A stretch of DNA of 64,000 nucleotides from Phlegmacium glaucopus (Eukaryota > Basidiomycota > Agaricomycetes > Agaricales > Cortinariaceae): the NCBI GenBank assembly GCA_015039465.1, contig MU130379.1:235995-299994 (forward strand). The letters run 5' to 3'. Every line of letters begins with the position of its first letter. Position 1 is the stretch's first letter. Made by a program: the position numbers and the translations under genes. Under the pieces are notes generated by a model that was given only the letters and a program-made list of their open reading frames with translations, did not search any database and was not told the origin of the DNA. This document shows, piece after piece, positions 11,971-22,102 of the stretch.

Positions 11971-11975
11971 ATTTC

Positions 11976-13597
11976 ATACTGGATGAAATCATTAATTATT
12001 GAATATATCAATGGTGCCCAACTTCACAGCTCATGTTCCTCATTAAGTTCATCTCTCTCAAGTTCATCTCTGCCATCACCTCAAGACTCAGTTACAAGGC
12101 GGGCATTGATTGTCTCGGCGGCTTTCTTTGCACGGGCTATTAACACTTGGCGGTAAAGGTTTGGCTTTGGCCTTGAACACTGGGATACATGACAGTAGGG
12201 TTTGTGTGGGTTCGGACCCAACAGAGATGGTTGGTGAGTGGTTCCATAGAGCAATTTTGGGAGTACACACATGGCAGGTGGTGGTAGGGATATCCATTGA
12301 GAAGCTGAATTATGAGTAGAAGCTGGCAATGGGTTCGATAGGTATAGGATCGATGATGAAGTTTGTATAGATGATGAAGTTTGTATATTGGTGGGGGGCA
12401 GACCCAGATTGTTCATCAGCAAAGCTGAGCTTGAAGATGAGGGACTCTGTTCTCTTAAGTGGCATAGAAAGAATTCCTATTCCATATGTTGAAGTAGGGA
12501 TGCCGAAGTTCGGTTCTGAACCAGTCCAAAGAACCAGAACCAGCTGAACCGAACCACGGTTCTGGTTCGGTTCTGGTTCTGGTTCACCCCCAGCCATCTG
12601 GTTCTGGTTCTGGTTCTGGATTGGCCAGAAATCTGAGAACCAGTTCTAAACCGGTTCGAACCGGTTCTGAACCACTTTATCCCAAGGCAAATACTTAAGG
12701 ATATCTACTTATTTGCATGTTAAATGACACATTGTACCTGTATCTATAATGAAAATATTTATCCAAGTCACCAACACTATATATTTCCAATCAGAAGTAC
12801 ATCATTCTTTGGTCTGGCATAGTACATAATCAATAACATGTCTCATTTACTTTATAACTTCAGGTTTATCATTTTATTAATATACTCATATTGCAAGAAT
12901 CCAATTTATAGTTGTCACCTAGCAGAGGATCCAAAGAGGAAAGGATAAGGATCCCTGCTAAAGTGAGGGGGGATTTAAGTACTAAGATAGAGATAAGGGA
13001 GTTATGGAAAATAAATAATCAAATAGTGTCATGTGAAAATAATAAAATGATAAGTAGTACAATACCAGAATAAATGAAAAATGACAAGTTTGTATTTCAT
13101 TATTAATATTATTAGTTTTACCTTTCACTGATTTATCTAGAATAAGAGGTAACCAATTTAGACCTTTTATAAAAAATAATTTAGAGTTTGGGCTGAACTG
13201 GTCATGTTCAGGTACTCAGGTGAAAGTTGGGGCCAAATGAAAATGAAGAGTAGAAATGAGAGGGGAACTAAGTTTGTTGGTGAGGTGGAATTTACAGTTT
13301 TGGAATTAGGTTTGGGCTTGGGTGTGAAGCTCATTGGGTCTGGGTGTTCATGTGAAAGACTGAAAGTCAGGAGTTGGACTGATTGGATGGAAAACTGAGT
13401 GTTCCCTAACAATAGTATTTTTTCTTTTCATGTTTGCTATTAGTGATGTCATGGTTATAACACCAATACTACAAACTTCTGGCCTCAACTTTTAAGATAT
13501 ATTTATAAATAAGGTGTAATTTTAGAAAATAAAACTTAAAATGAAAAATTCTTGTCTAATTGGTGATATCCTAACAAAAGTCTATTTTTAACTGGTT
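11976..13597. other. Intergenic, low-complexity and AT-rich
   Basis: No gene is supported. A minus-strand open frame (12081-12422) ends in a basic ARAKKAAETINARL tail of unknown identity; I do not call it. The stretch includes the GGTTCT array (listed) and AT-rich sequence to the poly(A) run. Confidence 0.45.
12505..12672 (+). repeat. GGTTCT/GGTTCG hexamer array
   Basis: Degenerate repeats of GGTTCT, GGTTCG and AACCGGTTCGAACCGG. The centre (near 12645-12670) is palindromic because GGTTCG and CGAACC units alternate. Confidence 0.75.
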
Positions 13598-13622
13598 AAA
13601 AAAAAAAAAAAAAAAAAAAAAA
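13598..13622 (+). repeat. Poly(A) run, 25 nt
   Basis: An uninterrupted A tract immediately precedes the start of repeat R copy 1. It could be the tail of a retroposed sequence on the plus strand; no LINE or SINE body is recognisable upstream. Confidence 0.6.
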
Positions 13623-13642
13623 TTACCATTATCAGCCTGATT

Positions 13643-15056
13643 CTCACCCGGTATCGTGCACCAATACTGATTGGTAGCATGAGAACAAAGCTTAAAAGTT
13701 GCCATCATGAAAATAAGCGGACTTTGAATTCACTTACCTATTTTGGAAGCACCCCTCAATCATGTACCCCATCAACAAAATCATTCGTTCAACAATAACA
13801 TCCCCATCACTCATCATACTCTCAATGTCTCACACTATGCTCTCCATCATTTACACTATCGACATGCTCCTAAGCATATACCATCCATTTGTCCCTTGGC
13901 TAGTGATCCAACAAAGCGATCAATCTACTATTCGCATCGGTCATCAGCTCACGTTTGATCATATCCTTGGTCCATCATTTCAAGAACGGCCCCTTTATAG
14001 ACGCATCAACTACATCTCCCATTATGTACAAGGCTTTGTCATCGTTGTTGTGGCTATGGACCCACAAGTCTTCCCCTCAGCCATCAATCTTGCCATCCCT
14101 CCCTCGCTCCTGGATCTCACTCAGTCCCCTATCCTCACTCATCTACCTCTTATCTTATCATTCACTGCCAAAACCATCATTCACGCGGTACCTGAAGCCT
14201 TCCCACCCTCTTTATGACAATTTAGGAAGTCCAGGAGGATCACGACTAAGCAGGAATTGCAGATGAATCAGCAGCAGAGGATTATTCTCGCAGAGTGTCA
14301 AGTGTTATCAAGGCTGCGCGACATGGGACCATGGGCAAGTAGTGTTTTTCTCGGGAACAAGGCTGCGCCTTTCAAGTGTTGACTCAGGACCTTTCACATT
14401 TTTGACATGACCACACGCCTATGGAGTTGATATATTTTTGCTATTGGACTATGTACACTGCCTTCTTTTCTTTTCTCTCGCACTTTGACACTTTACAGAT
14501 TTTTTTATTGTTCCTTCTTCTTTTCCATTGTTCTTTTCTTCTCGCAGCTGTCCTCTCTTTATCTTTCTTCCTTTGACAGCGCGTACTTCTTTCTTTTTAT
14601 TGTTTTACATAGCCTCATCCTTAGGGTATAAATACTGCTCTTTTGTACCAGGATAGGTAGTTCAGTTCAATTCATTCTTACCCCCCACTTTCATCATCTC
14701 AGTGGAATTCCAGTGAATTCCTCCCTCAAGTTCGCTTTTTCAGCCCTCAACTGTCAATCTATCCCCACTGTCAATTGCTATAGTCTTGCTGAAGACTTCC
14801 TCTTATTCTTCCTCATCCTCTTCCTTAATCCCTCCAAGTTCGCTTTTTCCAGTCCCTTACTGTCAACCTTCTGTCAACTGCTATAGTCTTACTGAAGACT
14901 CTTCCTCATTCATCCTCATCCTTCTCATCTCTATTCTCACCCCCTACCTCTGTGTGATACAAGTCTAAGGTTATACCTTCCCTAAACGAACAACAGGGAG
15001 GCTTTTGACTTAAAGACTAGTCCATTGCTCTCTGGTTGGAGTTTATATACAACAAC
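13643..15056 (+). repeat. Dispersed repeat R, copy 1 (contains an LTR-like segment)
   Basis: Nearly the same 1.4 kb recurs at about 41750-43280, and its first 400 bp recurs inverted at 43290-43686. The second half (about 14213-15056, from TGACAATTTAGGAAG to an ACAACAAC end) looks like an LTR. It has a TATA motif (TATAAATA near 14627) and a candidate TTTAT flank on both sides, but the ends are not canonical TG/CA. The first half has an open plus frame rich in hydrophobic residues (to 14217) with no family I recognise. Confidence 0.65.
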
Positions 15057-15949
15057 AACAACGATTTATAGCGCGTATAACTCTCAGATTGAAATTGAGA
15101 GGATGATCGTGTCAGATATTCAAACTTGGGGGCTGGGAAGCATGGGAATCCAGATCGGCTAGCAAGCATTGAATGGACATTTGGAACTGAGTGGATTGGG
15201 GTCAAGGAGTAGTCGAAAAATGTGTAATTGGGGTCAAGGAGTAGTCGAGAAATGTGTAATACCATGACAAAGCTATGACTAGGTGTGACTATCATGTTAC
15301 TTCACCTGACGAAACGTTTTTACTGAGGGTGAGCCGCTATGAAAGTCGCGTCCATAAATTAGGCACTGGCAGATGTCCATCGAAAGAGTGTCAGCATACC
15401 CCATTTTGGAAGTTTTCAAGGATACCATTAGGCATAGAACAAAGAAAAGACGCGTCGTCGTCGTCGTTGTGTACTATATCAACAAAGAAGAACGGAGGAA
15501 AAGAAAGAGGGTCATAGGAAATTTACTAAATTCAGATTTTCACTGTAAAATATTTTGAAAAAATAAAAACCACTTAATTTATCAATTTTGATCAATTTTC
15601 AGGATATAATGTAGAGCGAGGCATATTGAGAAGGTACTATCACTCTGCATTTGAATTATTTGACTGTGGTGTAAATATAATTCTTTATGGTGATCGACTA
15701 TGACTGTGTCGGCGGGAGTGTAAGAGTCGTGTGAGTTCTGAGGTGCCGCAAATGATATATAGGGCAAAACCGGCTTTGGCTGGTCAGATCAGTATATTTG
15801 TGTAAGACTGCCATAGACGAGTCATGACCTTTATAGAGTTGAATGCCCAATCAATCTCATGCAAAATATGCGCTTCCAATTGGAGAGTCATGTAGCAAAT
15901 AAAGTATGATAACAACACGAAGCCCAAGTTTGATGTCCACCCAATGCTA
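15057..15949. other. Intergenic between repeat R and the NTPase gene
   Basis: Unique sequence with no supported gene. A short CGTCGTCGTCGT run lies near 15452. The NTPase stop codon begins 9 bp to the right. Confidence 0.4.
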
Positions 15950-15957
15950 GAGTGTTA

Positions 15958-18900
15958 TCATTCTTCCTCATCTTCATAACTAAAATCTACATTATCCGCT
16001 GTGTCCTCAACTTTCTCCCTAATATCACCACCACAAAACTCATTCCAGTGGTCAGCACCAGTCGCCGTCCCAGGATTCATCTTACGCCTCATGCTCTCAA
16101 CGCTCGGAACGTGCTGAGCGATACCATCAGTATAAGCAGCCGGGAAGACTTTACACACTTTCAAGAGATTTGCGTAGGTATCATCGTCCCCGGGTTTAAT
16201 GACTCCAAAAGTATCAGAACACGCTCTCGCACACCAGATGTCGTATGAGGTGTATCTAGGGGATCCCTTGGAGGACTTGTCTGCTGCCTGTATCTTCGCC
16301 GTTTGGGGAAAACGTTCGTGCTTTGGCGGAATGACTTCAATTGCAGGTGAACGAGAAGCGAGGGCGAAAACCATTCGAATCACAGGTAAGGGTTCCTCCT
16401 CATCCATATCAAAGAAGCGGAGGAAGTAAGGATTCATCAGGTCAAACAAAATAACATTAGGCTTTGTTGTGAAGGCTGCGTCATTCTTCACCTGGATGAA
16501 GATGGCAGAGACATTGATTCTGGATAATTTCCCAGCGCAATACATAAATGGAACGACGATGTCCACGCCGCGTTGACCATTAGCGCACAGGACCGCGGCG
16601 CCTCTAGCGATGAGTCTCCACAAGAAGTCACGCTTGATTACATTGGGATCAGTGATCTTTATAAAGTGGTTGAAATACACCTTCGACTCATTGAATGTGG
16701 CTCCAAATGATTGTTGCCCTTCGGTGGGTGTTCGCGACTTGGCCGGCTTAACATTCAAGATATGGTCATGCTGTTCCTTGGCAAGTAACTCTTTGATGAA
16801 CGACTCCAGACTGACGGCTCTCGATGTGGTCGGTTCAATCTCGATCTTTAGGCTTCCAATTGTCTGACTTCTTGTGTTTGGTTTCGGAGGGAGTTGAGCT
16901 TTCTTATGATATGCCGCATCAGATGCAAGGATGAGCAGAAGCTCAGCTACTAGCTCTCCCCTGTCACCTTTATCCAACCCTGGCTTCTCCAGTTGCTCGA
17001 GGAGAGAGCGAGGGACGTCGAAAGTAGGATTGTCTTTCATAAGACTACGGGCAGCCTCCGCAAGTATAGGCTCTGATGGAGAGACAGTCATAGCCGTTTC
17101 GAAGTTGCCGTATACGACGAGACAGACGCGCATATATTTTTCGACCTGTTCCAACTCGCGCGCCCTGACTTCCGTGGATATCGGGTTGAACTCTAGTGCC
17201 AGGCGAACAGACAAGCAAGCTGCGAGCTCGAATAAGTACGAGATTAATAGTAGCATGGGAATCCAACCTAGTCTTGCCCCAGCTGATTCGAGAAACTTGG
17301 CGGGATTTGACCTACCCCCAGTCAACTTTTCTTTCGCAAATCGGAGGATTGAGTTTTGGTCTCCAACAAGGCCATTCTTGTATCGAGAACCAAATCTAAC
17401 ACACCGATCTTTGAGAGAAGACAAGTTGTAGATAAAATTTCTCTCTTACAATGGGCGGCCATATCTAGCCATGAACCCTACCCTTGAGACATCGTCAATA
17501 TCGAAAATGTTCTCGACAATCTTAAGGTTATCGGCTTTCAGCATTTGATCGAATCCGAGCTCGGTGAATGGAGGAAAGAGTTTCAGTTGCTGATTAGAGA
17601 GTCGGTTGGACGCGTCGTCCTTAGGTGGTGGTGTGAAATCGTGAACATTGCCTGTCGTTGACAGAAATAAGGCAAACAGAGGAAACTCGATCATCTGTCG
17701 AATCGCACGCCTCATTTCAGAAAACACTGTTGCGCATGGTGGCTGGCCTGTCTTAGCCTCCGGAAAACACAGGCCGTGGGCTTCGTCGAACGCAAGCAGA
17801 ACTATTGGTGGCATCGCGGATAAGCCACCATCGATGTTTGGGAGATTGGGATGCAATAGACGCAGTAGCTCCGTAAGCACCGGACATAATTGAGTGGATG
17901 TCATGCCCTCCTCTACAAAGCGGATGAACAAAAAAAATGAAGAAATGAGTGGGCGACCGACCAGTGAAGGTGATCTCTTGGGTTGGGCTCTGACTCATCC
18001 TACCAAATGAATGAGCTTCTGATTTACATTCAGCGTCGGGGACACACACATCTCTATGCTTGATACTTAATTTCACATCGCTATTCATTAGCTGAGCACA
18101 AATCAGGAATACATCATACCAGTAGAGCTCAATAAAGCTAGCGTACCGATTTAGCTTGCGATATCACCTTGTTATAGAACTGAACGCGGTTAGACCCATG
18201 TTTTTCGAATGTTTGACCGGCGCTCATATACTCTCGAAATTTCTGGGAGAGAAGTTCCTGACGTTTTTCGGGGGAGACACCCTTGATCTTCTTCGCAATA
18301 CCCTCTAGGATCTCATACGCAGCTTTGAAAAGACTGATCAAAAATGCCTGAGAACGTTTATATGACTCGATCTGGTCAAATGGTACGGGTTTGAGAAAGT
18401 CGAGTACTTGTGCATCGCCTGGCGGGAACCCTTGAAAAACACAAAGACATGAGGATTACAACCAGAGAGTAAGCATCACACACCAGATCCCTCGTTTCGC
18501 AAATTGATGGGAATCACCAGATGTTGCTTCGAGAGCTCGTCAACCATCCGTGACTTTCCCATGCCAGAGGATTGAACAATGGCTTGGTATCGCGCGTACG
18601 CTTGGGGTTCTGACTGGATTTGACTTGTAATTGTTTCGTAAAGAACTTCGTGAGCTTCGCCGATGTAGGCTTCATCCCACGAAAGCATTGTGGCTAAAAG
18701 ATTGATTCAAAGACTGGAGCGGACTCTGGATAGTTGTTCACCCACCCAAGTGGCCGTCTCCACGGGCAAGTTGGGACTGGCTAGGAGTAGGAAGTGGAGA
18801 GCTCCGGCGAAGTACAGCTAGCGGACAACCAGTTAGTTTACAGAAACTTTTGGAACTGCACTCGCGTACCAAGGTTGCGTATATTCCGGAATTGCCGGTT

Positions 18901-19215
18901 TTTTATGTCCTCATCGATGATATTCTGGATTCGTTCGTCCGACAGAAGAGTATTGACTTCGTCGCGCGTGACCATCTTGTAGACATCAGGGTTCAGCTTT
19001 GTAGCGGCTTGCGCAACCATCAAGAATATGAGGGATCGTGTTGTTTCCCTAGACCCGACAACCCAATCATGAAACTGCAAAATTTCATTTGGTGCTGAAT
19101 CCTGTGCCTCATGTTCGGCGTCTGACAGCAGATTGTCTGCGAAGATGGCTTTATTATCTGTATCTATAGGAGAAAGCCTCTGGCGAGTGGCGTGCTGTTG
19201 ACTAGAATTCGACAT
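15958..19215 (-). CDS. P-loop NTPase with C-terminal nuclease-like domain (CR/Crinkler-like), 942 aa
   Basis: There are six exons: 19215-18870, 18693-18484, 18430-18147, 18091-18004, 17912-17450 and 17395-15958. All introns are GT-AG and phases are consistent throughout (2829 nt). Visible motifs are Walker A SSGMGKSR (about residues 157-164), Walker B VLLAFDEAHG (346-355), a strand with FLSTTG after it, and GRPLFGSRY, created across the last intron (about 461-469). Later come DRGELVAELLLILASDA and a region with GVDIVVPF and FIQVKND (D742, QVK 765-767), which resembles a PD-(D/E)XK nuclease core. The tail is acidic (SYEDEEE). The NTPase is clear. The nuclease and the link to the CR/Crinkler effector-like NTPase-REase class are inference. 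No signal peptide is seen. The gene is intact inside the transposon island, with copia-2A 460 bp upstream. A truncated second copy lies at 47530-50550. Confidence 0.8.
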
Positions 19216-19672
19216 CTAGGATGGTGATATCGATTGAAAGCGGATACAATGGTAGGTCACACAATGACACTGTTGCCGCGGCTCGGCTTAGCTCTGCTTA
19301 GCTTAAGTGTGACGGTTGGGTCAGTAAAACGAGGATAAACCAGTAGGCTCAATTAAGCAACCCACCACGTGCAAACGTGAGTGGGGCTTATAACAAGGTA
19401 GGGGTTTCATCAGGGCAATGTAAATTTCCGGTTTGTTTATTTAATATCACCTTTCATACTGCTCTGGGTAATTTATTAAATAGACAATATTTCTTCTGTG
19501 GTTAATTATATTCATGAATATGATTTTTATTTTATTTTATCGCAATGGACAGGTTATGATAATTACAGAACAAAATCAGGTCTCCCTTTTTGTAGTCTTT
19601 TGTGTTTGAGTTCCCGGTGTCACATACATGTCACACCGCACCGCCATAACCGTGCAAGCAGCAGCTACTGTC
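19216..19672. other. Upstream region of the NTPase gene
   Basis: 457 bp between the NTPase start and the copia-2A target duplication. It presumably holds the promoter, but I see no clear TATA box in the right orientation. Repeated GCTTAGCTCTGCTTAGCTTAAG-like words occur near 19285-19305. Confidence 0.35.
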
Positions 19673-19677
19673 GTTAT

Positions 19678-20015
19678 TGTTAAATGAGTAGTTATCTTAT
19701 CTGCTAGATTAGATTAGATACAAGTAGATACAAGTAGTGTAGATGTCTGTACCACCGGACCAATGTGTGATAGCCATTACACATGTGCGATCCTTATCAT
19801 GCACATGCTACCCCAGGTAGCTTCTAGGGGCTGTGCTTATAGTGTGCACAGACCATCTACAAACAGTATATAAGCAGTAGATACACCGCTAATATACTTC
19901 ACTTGGATATACATCTAAGTACCTAGTTAGTAGCACACTCTACATACCAAAGGTAAGCTAGTAAGATAACCACGACCAGCTCTGCGCACATAAGCAACTC
20001 GTTTGCTGCGCAACA
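19678..20015 (+). repeat. Copia-2A 5' LTR
   Basis: Begins TGTTAAATGAG and ends TGCGCAACA. It contains TATATAAGCAG near 19867, a likely promoter, and tandem ATTAGATTAGATACAAGTAGATAC words at the left end. Confidence 0.93.
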
Positions 20016-20027
20016 GGTTATGGGCCC
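20016..20027 (+). promoter_or_regulatory. Copia-2A primer-binding site (half tRNA-iMet type)
   Basis: GGTTATGGGCCC abuts the LTR and is identical to the site in copia-1, although the two families have unrelated LTRs. It is complementary to the anticodon arm of initiator tRNA-Met. Confidence 0.87.
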
Positions 20028-20240
20028 CAATAGTAGTGGTAACACTTAGCAGCGACCACGGTTGTCTTACAGAATAGCTTAAACCTATGCTGTTTGCTTT
20101 CACAAGCATAAGCACCAGGTAGCTGCTGTACCCTCTGGACACTGTCGCTAACGGCAATAAGACCAACCTGATTAACGTCGTTTGCTTTCATTAGCAACCA
20201 AGACTGATGAGGTGTTTCTTTCAGAAACCAAACCAACATC

Positions 20241-21935
20241 ATGTCTGGACAAATCGACTGCCTTGTTTCTCTTCTCGATGGTAACAACTACCCTAAATGG
20301 GCTGAGCAGATGACAAACTATCTGCGCTCCCAGGGACTCTGGGTGTATCCCTCTGTCGGGATCCCTATCCCAAACTCCCAGAAAGTGCTACTGCTGCTGA
20401 AAAAGCAGTGAATGCACCCATTATGTTGGAGTGGATGATAAAAGACCAACAAGCGTTGGGGATAATTCATCTCCGAATTGCTGACAGCTGTCATGTCCAC
20501 ATCAAGGACATGAACTACAGCTCAACAGCTTGGAAGTTGTTGAAAGACGCTTATTCCAAGACTGGGTCTTCAGTCATACATGCCGATTTCCGGCAGGCTG
20601 TTGGGTTCCGACTCTCTGGCAATTCTCCTGCCAAAGAGATCGACCAACTGGTAGGTCTCCTCGAACAACTAAAGTCGAACAAGGCAGACCCTGCTGAGCC
20701 TATCAGGGCGTTGATTGTCGTCAACGCCATTCCCCATAAATGGGATGCTGCCGCATCTCATATACTCCTTAGCACACCCTTTGAAGCGCTGACTGTATCA
20801 GCGGGAAGGGGCTGCTGTAGTGAGTGAGTTCAAAAGGGCTGCAAAGCCTACCTCATCCACTGCCGAAGCCAACAAGCTTTCGGCTGTTAAGCAAAAGGGT
20901 AAGTCTCCTGCTTTTAAACAGCAACAGCAACCACCTGCTAAGCCTGTTAATAAAGCACCACAGGAGACCGATGAACCCAGGAAAAAGCACAAACGTGCTG
21001 GGAAAAAGGTCAAAGCAGTGCGCAAGCGCTACCAAGCCCACAGCCATATGGCTTCTATGTCCCTATCCACAAGGATAGAAGAGGTAGAACAGCAACCTAT
21101 GGTTTCTATCCAGCCCTCAAGAGCTGGACCATCGTCATCCATGGTGGCCTCATTTGGCTCACAAGGCATCACTTATGTGAGTAAGCCCAGAATAGCTGGA
21201 ACGGCCTTCACAGGCCTACCAGTCGACCTGGATGCCTGTCACTTCCCAGTGATTGGAGAGACCTGTGCGCTAGCCGACAGGATTGGGGTGACTAAAAATC
21301 CCCTGAACCTGAAAGCACTGGAGTCCCTCCACAAACACTCGGAATTTGTGGTGGCATCCACAGCCTATCGTGACGCCTTAAAGGCGGAAGTCAATGCTAC
21401 AGCAGCATCTACTTCAACTACGGTGAGTGAATTTCCATTCACTGCAATTGAGCTTGGTCACTTACCCTTTGCATATAATCACTTCCAGAAAAACCTCCCT
21501 CAACAACGCTTAGAAGTGATAGTTGAGGAACACGATGCTTTCAGGGCAAGAGCCAGCATCAATGGAGTTTTCCCCAAAAATCATAAGGGAAAAAGAGGTC
21601 CGTTTTTCAACATTCTCTGGGTGACAAGGATTATACTGAGACAAGATCATCGTACTCGCAAAGGTGCACAGCACTCCCAGCGCAAAGCAGTCATCATGAG
21701 CGTCCCACTCGCTCATCAAGAGACTGTCTCAGAGCCAGATGAACGGCTTGACTGGGGCTCTGAAACTGGTACAAGGAGGTTTTTAGATGCATACCGTATC
21801 TATTACTCACTCCACCTAGATGAAATAGCACCTAGGATACACTATCCCAGAGCAGCGAGTTTAAACGCTGAGCTCTCGGATGGTGAATCTGACTATATGG
21901 CTCGACAGAGAAGTAGCCTTTGTGGCTGGGCTTGA
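20241..21935 (+). pseudogene. Copia-2A gag, frameshifted
   Basis: The start MSGQIDCLVSLLDGNNYPKW is the usual N-terminal gag pattern of fungal copia elements. The first frame stops near 20410; the second (20408-20827) carries SSTAWKLLKDAYSKTG and GFRLSGNSPAKEIDQLVGLLEQL, a UBN2-like gag core. A third (20820-21935) carries a strongly basic stretch (RKKHKRAGKKVKAVRKR) and no zinc knuckle. No protease DTG/DSG motif follows. Confidence 0.8.
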
Positions 21936-22102
21936 CGATCAAGCTGGAGATCCAAATGATGCTCCATGCTACGATCATTTCGAGCCAACAAGGCAAGTAC
22001 CTTTTTCCACATCAACTAGCAGCAACACTTACGATGATTCACAGCGCTTACTTCAGTTAGTGTATGAACATTTGTATAGTAGCATAGATAAATTTAATCT
22101 TC

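Larger units (their letters stand above)
5466..11975 (-). mobile_element. Ty1/copia retrotransposon, family 1, defective, with target-site duplication
   Basis: A complete but dead LTR element lies on the minus strand. The 5-bp target duplication ATTTC flanks it at 5466-5470 and 11971-11975. LTRs are at 5471-5627 (3' LTR in the element's sense) and 11708-11970 (5' LTR). The primer site directly abuts the 5' LTR. Gag, protease, integrase, reverse transcriptase and RNase H are present in copia order. A nested hAT-like element (9394-10996) interrupts gag; removing it and one copy of its 8-bp target duplication brings the gag frame back together. Several in-frame TGA codons and at least two frameshifts make it inactive. 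Confidence 0.93.

Noticed and set aside
12081..12422. Minus-strand gene ending in a basic tail
   Set aside because: The body is low-complexity and no homologous family is recognised. The frame depends on the hexamer-rich flank.
13762..14217. Membrane protein in repeat R
   Set aside because: The hydrophobic open frame exists, but copies 2 and 3 do not keep it intact, and there is no family resemblance.
17396..17449. In-frame TAA between the NTPase Walker B exon and the C-terminal part, read as a disabling stop
   Set aside because: It lies inside a 54-nt GT-AG intron whose removal creates the conserved GRPLFGSRY junction; the same intron is in the second copy.
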